A stretch of 8,042 nt of DNA from Clostridium_Z sp040797585 (GCF_040797585.1 NZ_JBFNEO010000131.1:1-8042), one strand, 5' to 3'. Shown: positions 1-5,512, numbered from the stretch's first letter. Translations and numbers: made by a program. Notes: generated from the letters alone by a model not told the origin.

Positions 1-181
1 CTTAAAAAATTAAAGTTTTAAAAATATTCCAATTTTAATAACCTTGAATAAGATTAACTTATATTCTTTGCATTAACATATATTATATCTAACTTTAAAT
101 GTTTTTAAGTAATAAAAATATTTAAATTAGAAATAATATTATTAATGTAATAATTATAGCATATAAAAAATTGTGTTCAAT

Positions 182-196
182 GGATAATTATTATTA
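182..196. promoter_or_regulatory. candidate PerR/Fur-like box upstream of dps
   Basis: The symmetric core ATAATtATTAT at 184-194 matches the ATAATnATTAT centre of the PerR box exactly. Over the full 15-base PerR consensus, 182-196 matches 11 of 14 defined positions. Dps/MrgA genes are known PerR targets in Firmicutes. However, the site lies about 32 bases before the -35 element rather than over the promoter, and AT-rich DNA produces such matches by chance. It is a weak candidate. Confidence 0.3.
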
Positions 197-220
197 AGTG
201 AAAATATTTTTTGAAATCTG

Positions 221-249
221 TTGACAAAATCCAATATAACATTTATTAT
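221..249 (+). promoter_or_regulatory. sigma-A promoter of the dps gene
   Basis: A consensus -35 TTGACA (221-226) and a -10 TATTAT (244-249) are separated by exactly 17 bases. Transcription would begin near 256, giving a leader of about 80 bases before the ATG at 335. This is the best-matching promoter in the window. Confidence 0.75.
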
Positions 250-256
250 TAAATTG

Positions 257-286
257 TAGTGATTACAAAATGATAGTGAATACAAA
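257..286. repeat. 13-base direct repeat in the dps leader
   Basis: TAGTGATTACAAA (257-269) and TAGTGAATACAAA (274-286) differ at one position and lie 17 bases apart, starting right at the predicted transcription start. The first copy also forms a small dyad, TTGTA-N5-TACAA (254-268). The position suits a repressor site or a structured leader, but no known regulator consensus is recognised. Confidence 0.5.
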
Positions 287-334
287 CTGAATCTAGATTG
301 AATATAAATTTTTAGTATATTGGAGGTAGTTTTT

Positions 335-778
335 ATGGCAATAAATAATTTACAAAAGGAACTTAACATGTTTTTATCTAACCTAGGAGTATTAAATATA
401 AAACTTCACAATTTACATTGGTATATAAAAGGTCAAGGTTTCTTTGAATTACACAAACTTTTTGAAAAACTTTATAATGAAGCTTCAGCACACTTGGATG
501 AGGTAGCTGAAGGAATATTAATACTAGAAGGAACTCCTTTCGCATCTTTAAAAGAGTATTTAGATAATGCTACTATAAAAGAAAGAGAAGTAGGTAGTGT
601 ATCAGCTAAGGAATCAATAAGCATAGTTGAAGAAGATTATAAGTTAATGTTAAGACATGCTAAAGAAATATTAGAAATAGCAGAAGAAGATAAGGTTCAA
701 ATTATAGTAGATATGATGGCCGGATTTATTGGATCCTATGAAAAATTCCTATGGATGGTAAGAGCATACAATAGTTAA
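335..778 (+). CDS. dps: Dps-family mini-ferritin (DNA starvation/ferritin-like protein)
   Basis: This is a 147-residue protein of the Dps/ferritin-like family. Such proteins form hollow dodecamers that oxidise Fe(II) with peroxide and store the iron, protecting DNA from Fenton chemistry in the cytoplasm. Residues 25-66 hold the diagnostic motif. His28 (HNLHW), His40, Asp55 and Glu59 have the same spacing as the inter-subunit ferroxidase ligands of Listeria and E. coli Dps, so the site looks intact. Length is typical. An in-frame TTG at 320 is rejected because it overlaps the SD GGAGG (322-326); the ATG at 335 has ideal spacing. There is no lysine-rich N-terminal tail like that of E. coli Dps, so direct DNA binding is doubtful (inference). 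The gene stands alone, with its own strong promoter and terminator, and peroxide or iron control is plausible. The family call is secure. Confidence 0.95.
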   Translation: MAINNLQKELNMFLSNLGVLNIKLHNLHWYIKGQGFFELHKLFEKLYNEASAHLDEVAEGILILEGTPFASLKEYLDNATIKEREVGSVSAKESISIVEEDYKLMLRHAKEILEIAEEDKVQIIVDMMAGFIGSYEKFLWMVRAYNS

Positions 779-792
779 TAAAATAAGATAAT

Positions 793-838
793 AAATTAGC
801 ACTAAATAATTAGTTATTTAGTGCTAATTTTATTTTTA
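793..838 (+). terminator. rho-independent terminator of dps
   Basis: A perfect 17-bp stem (793-809 with 814-830) closes a 4-base loop, and the sequence continues as TATTTTTA. It starts 15 bases after the dps stop codon. Because the left arm begins with A-rich sequence it could also work weakly in the reverse direction. Confidence 0.9.
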
Positions 839-840
839 TA

Positions 841-1175
841 ATTTAGTCATAAGACTTTATATCCATATATTTTTAAAGTATAAGAGAATATTTAATAAAT
901 ATATTAGTTCTAAGATAAAAGTAATATTTATATTGAAATAAACCTATAATTCTAAAAAAATCAAGGGTTAGTAATTCTAAAAAATTTAATTAGATTATAA
1001 CAATAGCATATTCTAGAGACAAGGGGAAACAAATATCATCAATAGGTATTTATAAAGTAAATTTATATATACTAATAGATAAAATATAAAAACAAACAAA
1101 AAAATATATTTTTTATAGATGAAATGTAAAAAAAATACTATAGTATTAAGGTAAATAATAAATTTATATAATTTT
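841..1175. other. AT-rich intergenic region upstream of the carrier gene
   Basis: There is no credible gene here: ATGs are scarce and lack SD sites, and frames close quickly. Visible structure includes a 16-bp A/T-only palindrome at 1099-1114 and a perfect 14-bp palindrome AATACTATAGTATT at 1134-1147. There is also a 12-mer, ACAAGGGGAAAC (1019-1030), that recurs at 5031-5042 upstream of another gene. The palindrome at 1134-1147 lies roughly 70 bases before the likely transcription start and could be an operator. Confidence 0.5.
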
Positions 1176-1204
1176 TTAGATAATAAGGTAATTTATTGTA
1201 TAAT
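1175..1204 (+). promoter_or_regulatory. probable promoter of the YfcC-like carrier gene
   Basis: A perfect -10 TATAAT lies at 1199-1204, with a weak -35 TTTAGA at 1175-1180 (18-base spacer). The start of transcription would be near 1211, so the leader would be very short and the SD would lie close to the 5' end. The weak -35 may mean that an activator is needed. Confidence 0.45.
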
Positions 1205-1236
1205 TATATTAAATAACTATATTTGGGGTGATATAT

Positions 1237-2745
1237 ATGACTAAGAAGAAAAGAAGTTTTCCAACAGCCTTTACAGTTCTTTTTATAGTGCTAATTGCTG
1301 TAGCTATTCTTACTTATATAATTCCAGCAGGAGCCTATTCAAAGTTAAAGTACGAGGGAGAAAAGAAGGTTTTTTCTATAACTAAACCTGATGGCTCAGT
1401 TGAAGAAAAACCCGGGACACAAGATACACTAGATGAATTAGGAGTTAAAGTAAATATTGAAAAGTTTACCGATGGAAGCATCTATAAAGCAGTTGCTATA
1501 CCAGGAACTTATGAAGAGGTAAAGAGTAATCCACAAGGAGTCATTGATGTAATTAAAGCACCAATAAAAGGAGTATATGATACTATTGATATTATAATGT
1601 TTGTTTTCATAATTGGTGGAGTTATTGGTGTTTTAAACAGTACAGGATCTTTTGATGCAGGGATGGCAAGTCTTTCTCGTGCAACTAAGGGAAGAGAATT
1701 TTTACTTATTGTAGTTGTTACATCTCTTATATCATTAGGTGGAACAACCTTTGGCTTAGCAGAAGAGACCATAGCATTCTATCCTATATTAGTTCCCGTA
1801 TTTATGGCAGCGGGATATGATGCTATAGTTTGTATAGCTGCCCTTTATATGGGTTCATCCATAGGAACCATGTTTTCAACAGTAAATCCATTCTCCTCAG
1901 TTATTGGTTCTAATGCTGCAGGAATAGACTTTACTCAGGGACTTACTATTAGGGCAGTAGGACTTATTATAGCCACCATAATAACTATAATTTATATTAT
2001 CAAGTATGGTAAGAAAATAAAGTTAGATCCTAGAAAATCCTTAATTTATGATCAAAAAGAAGAGATAACAGAAAAATTCTTAAAAGGATATGATCCTAAT
2101 AATGTACCAGAATTTAATGGAAGACGTAAACTTATGCTTATAATATTTACATTAGCTTTTGGAGTTATGATATGGGGAGTATCATCTAAGGAATGGTGGT
2201 TTACTGAAATGACTGCTTTATTCTTAGTGGTTGGAATAATAATAGGAGCAATCTCAGGAATGGGAGAAAAGGCCTTCGTTGATAAATTTGTAGCTGGAGC
2301 AGGAGATCTTATAGGTGTTGCTTTAACCATAGGAGTAGCAAGAGCTATAAATTTAATAATGGATGGTGGTCTTATATCGGATACTATACTTAATGCATCT
2401 TCAGAAGCAGTTACAGGTATGAACTCAGGTATCTTTGTAATTGTAATGCTTATTGTGTATATAGTTTTAGGATTCTTTATACCATCATCTTCAGGTCTTG
2501 CAGTTTTATCAATGCCTATTATGGCACCTTTAGCAGATGCTGTTGGACTTCCAAGAGAGGTAATAGTTAGTGCATATCAATATGGTCAAGGGCTCATGGC
2601 ATTCATAACACCCACAGGATTAATTCTTGCAACCTTAGCCATGGTAGATGTTACTTATGATAGATGGCTTAAATTTATCATGCCTCTTATGGGTTATATA
2701 GGAATACTGGCAGCGGTGATGCTTTTAGTTCAATCATTGTTTTAA
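1237..2745 (+). CDS. YfcC-family membrane carrier (DcuC/ion-transporter superfamily)
   Basis: This 502-residue polytopic inner-membrane protein is of the YfcC/DcuC (C4-dicarboxylate carrier-like) type. Relatives are usually annotated as putative amino-acid or dicarboxylate antiporters, and the substrate is unknown. A basic N-terminus (TKKKR) precedes a first membrane helix at about residues 9-28 ending in the family motif IPAGAY. A soluble, probably external segment of about 80 residues follows. About ten further hydrophobic segments lie between residues 110 and 502. Two Gly/Ser/Asn-rich stretches, around residues 201-223 (YMGSSIGTMFSTVNPFSS) and 412-424 (FFIPSSSGLAVLS), look like the paired re-entrant hairpins that bind substrate in this superfamily. 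The ATG at 1237 is preferred over an in-frame GTG at 1228, because GGGGTGA (1225-1231) is a good SD for the ATG and would overlap the GTG. The length is normal and no defects are seen. The gene is monocistronic. The amidohydrolase 820 bases downstream might act on the imported compound, but it has its own promoter region. Confidence 0.88.
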   Translation: MTKKKRSFPTAFTVLFIVLIAVAILTYIIPAGAYSKLKYEGEKKVFSITKPDGSVEEKPGTQDTLDELGVKVNIEKFTDGSIYKAVAIPGTYEEVKSNPQGVIDVIKAPIKGVYDTIDIIMFVFIIGGVIGVLNSTGSFDAGMASLSRATKGREFLLIVVVTSLISLGGTTFGLAEETIAFYPILVPVFMAAGYDAIVCIAALYMGSSIGTMFSTVNPFSSVIGSNAAGIDFTQGLTIRAVGLIIATIITIIYIIKYGKKIKLDPRKSLIYDQKEEITEKFLKGYDPNNVPEFNGRRKLMLIIFTLAFGVMIWGVSSKEWWFTEMTALFLVVGIIIGAISGMGEKAFVDKFVAGAGDLIGVALTIGVARAINLIMDGGLISDTILNASSEAVTGMNSGIFVIVMLIVYIVLGFFIPSSSGLAVLSMPIMAPLADAVGLPREVIVSAYQYGQGLMAFITPTGLILATLAMVDVTYDRWLKFIMPLMGYIGILAAVMLLVQSLF

Positions 2746-2759
2746 ATAGAACGAATCTT

Positions 2760-2792
2760 CCTTCAGGTGGTGTTCTTTCAATCATCTGAAGG
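2760..2792. repeat. hairpin after the carrier gene (terminator-like or IS end)
   Basis: CCTTCAGGTGGT (2760-2771) pairs with 2781-2792 over 12 positions, including two G-U pairs, around a 9-base loop. It begins 15 bases after the stop codon. The downstream sequence (TTATATAAG) is not a proper U-tract, so it would be a weak terminator at best. With the next palindrome it may form one end pair of a small IS200/IS605-derived element. Confidence 0.5.
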
Positions 2793-2805
2793 TTATATAA
2801 GTTAA

Positions 2806-2873
2806 TCTAGGAGCGTACCAAATGTGATCCCCCACCTTTTATTTAAGAAGATGGGGGTGTTACAGCTCCTAGA
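2806..2873. repeat. complex imperfect palindrome, IS200/IS605-end-like
   Basis: An outer 9-bp stem (TCTAGGAGC 2806-2814 with 2865-2873) encloses an inner G/C-rich hairpin, 2824-2863. There CCCCC (2829-2833) pairs with GGGGG (2853-2857), and one C-A mismatch and a small bulge interrupt the helix. The two stems are joined by nine unpaired bases on one side and one on the other. Imperfect hairpins with a G5/C5 core are typical of the ends of IS200/IS605-type elements and their transposase-less derivatives. The G/C richness contrasts sharply with the surroundings. No transposase gene is present. Origin is inferred, not proven. Confidence 0.5.
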
Positions 2874-2890
2874 CATCAGATAAATAACTT

Positions 2891-2970
2891 TAAAAATTGG
2901 GCTATGGCACAAAGAATAAAAACTACAATATATTGTGGTTAGATTTCTTAATGCTACAGCCCAATTTTTA
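2891..2970. terminator. long bidirectional terminator-like hairpin
   Basis: A perfect 13-bp stem TAAAAATTGGGCT (2891-2903) pairs with 2958-2970. Past a single A-C mismatch it continues for five more pairs, then through AAGAA/TTCTT (2912-2916 with 2945-2949) to a terminal hairpin (about 2921-2940). Nearly all of the 80 bases can pair. Both ends are A/T tracts, so it can stop transcription both from the carrier side and from the convergent small minus-strand gene. Confidence 0.65.
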
Positions 2971-3018
2971 TTTAACCATAAAATTTACCATATAAGAATT
3001 GTGCAACTAGATATTATA

Positions 3019-3165
3019 TTATTTTCTGGTTAGGATATTAGAATTTATAGAAGGCATTTCAGTTATAGTTTCTTTTTTACTTACTATATTTTTTTTCTTA
3101 TTTAAGCAAATGGCAGATGCTCCAACCACTCCTATTCCAAGTAATGCTAAAACTAATTTTTTCAT
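3019..3165 (-). CDS. 48-residue single-span membrane peptide, unrecognised family
   Basis: This is a small minus-strand gene with an excellent SD: TAAGGAGGAT on the minus strand (complement of 3171-3180), placed 6-8 bases before the ATG. The product starts MKKLVLALLGIGVVGASAIC, a lysine pair followed by a hydrophobic stretch of about 18 residues. The rest is a lysine-rich hydrophilic tail (KKK at 23-25, KK at 30-31) ending NILTRK. The hydrophobic stretch reads as one transmembrane anchor or an uncleaved signal. Cys20 is preceded by SAI, which is not a proper lipobox, so lipoprotein processing is doubtful. The gene is convergent with the carrier gene and divergent from the amidohydrolase, and it is followed by the hairpin at 2891-2970. 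No function is recognised. The strong SD and clean composition make it likely to be real. Confidence 0.7.
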   Translation of the reverse strand: MKKLVLALLGIGVVGASAICLNKKKNIVSKKETITEMPSINSNILTRK

Positions 3166-3180
3166 AATATATCCTCCTTA

Positions 3181-3497
3181 TGTATTAAAATATATTAAAT
3201 GACTAAACCTCTTTAAACAACTAAAAATTACTCTAATCTATCTAGTCATTCTTGCCTAATATTCTAAAATAAATCAAAGATTAAGAATTATTTATAGATT
3301 TATTTTCATACATATATTAAGTTTTATATTTACCCTAATAAAACTAAGAGGTATAAACTTATAAACTTATTTTAGCCATAATAATATATAGGAACAATTT
3401 AAAAACCTTACAGTATATAACCTAAGCTTACATTATTGTAAGACTATTTTGAGTAATATAATAATTTGTTTTTAAAAATCTAATTTTTACTATCTAT
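3181..3497. other. AT-rich divergent intergenic region
   Basis: No gene is seen between the small minus-strand gene and the amidohydrolase. Visible elements are an 8-bp inverted repeat AATGACTA/TAGTCATT (3198-3205 and 3243-3250), a two-copy tandem ATAAACTT near 3353-3368, and a short hairpin CTTACA/TGTAAG (3427-3432 with 3437-3442, loop TTAT). A minus-strand promoter for the small gene must lie here, but no hexamer pair is convincing. Confidence 0.4.
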
Positions 3498-3503
3498 TAT
3501 AAA

Positions 3504-3548
3504 TAAAAATAATGTAATATTATAATGTAGTAGATCACATTATTTTTA
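3504..3548. promoter_or_regulatory. 12-bp inverted repeat straddling the amidohydrolase -10
   Basis: TAAAAATAATGT (3504-3515) is perfectly complementary in reverse to ACATTATTTTTA (3537-3548). The 21 bases between them contain a perfect -10 TATAAT at 3521-3526. The -35 at 17-base spacing (TATAAA, 3498-3503) is poor. The arms are 33 bp centre to centre, close to three helical turns. This would place two bound repressor units on one face of the DNA, over the promoter and the start site. The right arm ends just before the SD GGGGG (3554-3558). Confidence 0.5.
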
Positions 3549-3564
3549 ATTAGGGGGTATTTTC

Positions 3565-4794
3565 ATGAATAATAAGTTTTGGCTAACAAATGTTTTTCTT
3601 GAGGATGGTTTTATTAATCATACTGAAGAGATTAAGACTACTAAAACTAGTAAATACAGCATATTAGTAGAGAATGGGAAGATAGTTAAAATTCAAAAGG
3701 AAAAAATCCAGGAAGAAAATGTTGAGATTATAGACGTAAGAGGGTTATTGGCATTACCAACTTTTACTGATAAACATATACATTTAGATAAGGGTCATTT
3801 TGGAGGACCATGGAAAGCTTGCACACCTTTTAAGGGAGTTGGAGATAGAATAAGAGAAGAAGAGGAATTCTTAGAAAACTTCCTTCCAGAAACCACGTGT
3901 AGGGCAGAAGAACTATTAAAATTAATAACTAATAATGGAGTTACCCATGCTAGAGTACACTGTAATGTAGATCCAATCATTGGACTTAAGAATTTAGAAA
4001 GGGTTAAAGAGGCCCTTGAAAACTTTAAGGATAAACTTACCTATGAGTTAGTGGCCTTTCCACAGCATGGATTATTAAGAAGTGACTCTATTAGGCTTAT
4101 GAAAGATGCTATGAATTGGGGAGTTAACGTAGTTGGAGGTTTAGATCCCGCTACTATAGATAAAAACATAGAAAAATCTCTTGAAGTTATGATGGATATA
4201 GCGGTGGAGTTTAATTCAGATGTAGATATACATATACATGATGGAGGAAATCTGGGAGTATATACTATAAATAGATTAGCAGATTTTACTGAAGAGGCTA
4301 AGTGGCAAGGAAGAGTTAATATAAGCCATGGTTTCTGTATGGGAAATGGTCCTGTAGAGGAAGTTAATGAGTTAGTAGATAGATTAGCTCATTTAAATAT
4401 AAGTGTTGCAAGTACTTGTCCCATAGATGCACCAGCTCCACCAATACCATTATTATATGAAAAAGGAGTAAAGACTTATATAGTTAATGATAATATAAAT
4501 GATCATTGGAGTCCTTTTGGTACTGGAGATTTGGTTCAAAAAGCTAGCAGAATGGCAGAGAAGTTTTCTTGGATTGATGAGTACTCTTTAACAAGAGCAT
4601 TAGGATTTATAACAAATGGAGAAACTCCTTTAAATGGAAGAGGAGAAAGAGTTTGGCCTAGAATAGGGGAGGAAGCAAATATATTATTTGTAGATGCTTC
4701 TTGTTCAGCAGAAGTTATTGCTAGAAGAATTCCAAGAAAGGCAGTTATGTTTAAGGGGAATTTAGTATCAGGAGAGTTAGATAGGAATAAGTAA
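3565..4794 (+). CDS. cytosine deaminase/YahJ-like metal-dependent amidohydrolase
   Basis: This is a 409-residue cytoplasmic amidohydrolase-superfamily enzyme resembling cytosine deaminase (CodA), AtzC and the YahJ group. These are TIM-barrel metalloenzymes that hydrolyse C-N bonds of heterocyclic or amidine compounds. The metal ligands align well: H71 and H73 (HIHLDK), H223 (DIHIHD) and D309 (IVNDN). Q167 (FPQHG) and H255 (ISHGF) match CodA Gln156 and His246. Two CodA active-site positions differ: Glu217 corresponds to D226 and Asp314 to N310. The sequence near D309 still keeps the DxWxPxGT pattern. Residues 1-65 and about 365-409 form the usual small beta-sandwich domain. The SD GGGGG (3554-3558) sets the ATG at 3565. 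No strong terminator follows. A deaminase or amidohydrolase on a non-cytosine substrate is the best reading, and the upstream carrier is a possible functional partner (inference). Confidence 0.85.
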   Translation: MNNKFWLTNVFLEDGFINHTEEIKTTKTSKYSILVENGKIVKIQKEKIQEENVEIIDVRGLLALPTFTDKHIHLDKGHFGGPWKACTPFKGVGDRIREEEEFLENFLPETTCRAEELLKLITNNGVTHARVHCNVDPIIGLKNLERVKEALENFKDKLTYELVAFPQHGLLRSDSIRLMKDAMNWGVNVVGGLDPATIDKNIEKSLEVMMDIAVEFNSDVDIHIHDGGNLGVYTINRLADFTEEAKWQGRVNISHGFCMGNGPVEEVNELVDRLAHLNISVASTCPIDAPAPPIPLLYEKGVKTYIVNDNINDHWSPFGTGDLVQKASRMAEKFSWIDEYSLTRALGFITNGETPLNGRGERVWPRIGEEANILFVDASCSAEVIARRIPRKAVMFKGNLVSGELDRNK

Positions 4795-4835
4795 CATATG
4801 TAAGAAACTTTAAAAAATTCAATGTATAAGTAATA

Positions 4836-4847
4836 TAAAAATTGGGC
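4836..4847 (+). repeat. lone copy of a terminator arm
   Basis: TAAAAATTGGGC here repeats the first 12 bases of the hairpin arm at 2891-2902, again shortly after a stop codon, but no complementary GCCCAATTTTTA follows. It may be a decayed terminator or chance. Confidence 0.25.
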
Positions 4848-5186
4848 GAATATAAAAATGTTGCTCTTAAGTAAAGGGAATATAAGGTATGAAATTTATT
4901 TAGATATATAGGCAAAAAAGAAAAATATATATATTTAAAAATCTTAATTCAGAAAATTAAGATTTGATATTGGAAGAGATTCTCTTAAAATAAACAGTAG
5001 GTATTCAATAAGGGTATTAGAGTTATTATAACAAGGGGAAACTAAGTAAAATAGGGGGATAAGGTTGATAGCTATATTTAAACTTCTTGTAGGAAATTTA
5101 AATAAATTCCTTATATATATTCTAAAATCAATGTATTGTATAAAAAATGTATTTATTTAGAATAATGAAATATAACAGGAATGTAG
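4848..5186. other. gene-poor intergenic region before the zinc-ribbon gene
   Basis: No confident gene is found. A 10-bp inverted repeat AAATCTTAAT/ATTAAGATTT (4939-4948 with 4956-4965) could be an operator, or a terminator acting on the minus strand, where it is followed by a T run. A second copy of ACAAGGGGAAAC lies at 5031-5042. A possible 31-residue hydrophobic peptide starts with TTG at 5065 behind GGGGGA and is listed separately. Confidence 0.4.
5065..5160 (+). CDS. doubtful 31-residue hydrophobic peptide
   Basis: A TTG start at 5065 follows GGGGGATAAGG (5054-5064), an SD arrangement like that of the amidohydrolase gene. The product would be 31 residues and largely hydrophobic, with Lys at residues 6, 14, 21 and 27 (start MIAIFKLLVGNL), like a small membrane peptide. 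The non-ATG start, low-complexity AT-rich codons and lack of a clear promoter make it marginal. Confidence 0.2.
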   Translation: MIAIFKLLVGNLNKFLIYILKSMYCIKNVFI

Positions 5187-5215
5187 TTGAAAAAATTAGA
5201 TTTTAATGGTAAAAT
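5187..5215 (+). promoter_or_regulatory. promoter of the zinc-ribbon gene
   Basis: The -35 TTGAAA (5187-5192) and -10 TAAAAT (5210-5215) are 17 bases apart, and TGG before the -10 gives an extended -10. Transcription should start near 5222, producing a leader of about 110 bases that contains the predicted switch at 5246-5330. Confidence 0.65.
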
Positions 5216-5245
5216 AACTTCATGCTTTAAATAACACATAAAGGC

Positions 5246-5330
5246 ATAAGATTTTTGAATGTTAACATTCCTCTAAAAAAGAAATGTTAAATCATTTAAG
5301 ATCTTATCATAATTCTAGGAGGAATGTTAA
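5246..5330 (+). promoter_or_regulatory. candidate leader RNA switch controlling translation of the zinc-ribbon gene
   Basis: TTAACATTCCTC (5262-5273) is perfectly complementary to GAGGAATGTTAA (5319-5330). This 12-bp helix would bury most of the SD AGGAGG (5317-5322) and reach to one base before the ATG. The same left strand can instead pair with AATGTTAA at 5283-5290 (8 bp, 13-base loop). That hairpin can nest inside a 7-bp helix, ATAAGAT (5246-5252) with ATCTTAT (5301-5307), and leaves the SD free. The two states cannot coexist. AATGTTAA occurs three times (5258, 5283, 5323). The pairings are read directly from the sequence; the trigger (temperature, protein or ligand) is unknown. Confidence 0.5.
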
Positions 5331-5331
5331 A

Positions 5332-5496
5332 ATGGCAGATAAGACTATCGTATGTAAAGATTGTGAAAAAGAATTCGTATTCACTGAAGGAGAGCAAGAG
5401 TTCTACAAAGAAAAAGGATTTGAGAATGAACCACAAAGATGTCCTGATTGTAGAAGAGCTAGAAAGCAACAAAACAACAGAGGATTCAGAAGATAA
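5332..5496 (+). CDS. 54-residue zinc-ribbon protein
   Basis: This is a small cytoplasmic protein with two CxxC knuckles, C8-x2-C11 and C37-x2-C40, that should bind one zinc ion. It resembles the 'probable zinc-ribbon' (zf-trcl type) family common in Firmicutes. The 25 residues between the knuckles are acidic and aromatic (EGEQEFY, KEKGF). The tail from residue 41 is basic (RRARK, then NNRGFRR), suggesting RNA or ribosome contact. The molecular role of this family is not established. The ATG at 5332 has a strong SD (AGGAGG 5317-5322). An in-frame ATG at 5284 would add 16 residues, but it lacks an SD and lies inside the leader structure. The gene has its own promoter and terminator. The leader can sequester its SD, so translation is probably regulated. 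Confidence 0.88.
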   Translation: MADKTIVCKDCEKEFVFTEGEQEFYKEKGFENEPQRCPDCRRARKQQNNRGFRR

Positions 5497-5512
5497 TAAG
5501 CTTTTGATATTT

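Noticed and set aside
154..369. 71-residue minus-strand frame over the dps promoter
   Set aside because: It crosses a consensus promoter and the start of dps, has low-complexity composition and no SD, so it is a chance open frame.
1006..1034. SigF/SigG-like sporulation promoter (GCATA ... GGAAACAAAT)
   Set aside because: The spacing is short and the -10 is imperfect. The second copy of the G-rich word has a different spacing to any -35-like word, and no gene follows closely.
1509..2330. Two minus-strand frames (87 and 92 residues) inside the carrier gene
   Set aside because: They are antisense shadows of a well-supported membrane protein gene.
3795..3980. 61-residue minus-strand frame inside the amidohydrolase
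   Set aside because: It lies opposite conserved catalytic residues of a clear gene and has no SD.
4859..4912. 17-residue frame starting ATG TTG CTC
   Set aside because: It has no SD or promoter and stops at once; chance.
4944..4958. CodY-box-like sequence before the zinc-ribbon region
   Set aside because: TTCAGAAAATT matches the right part of the CodY box, but the four left positions mismatch and it is about 390 bases from the nearest start codon.
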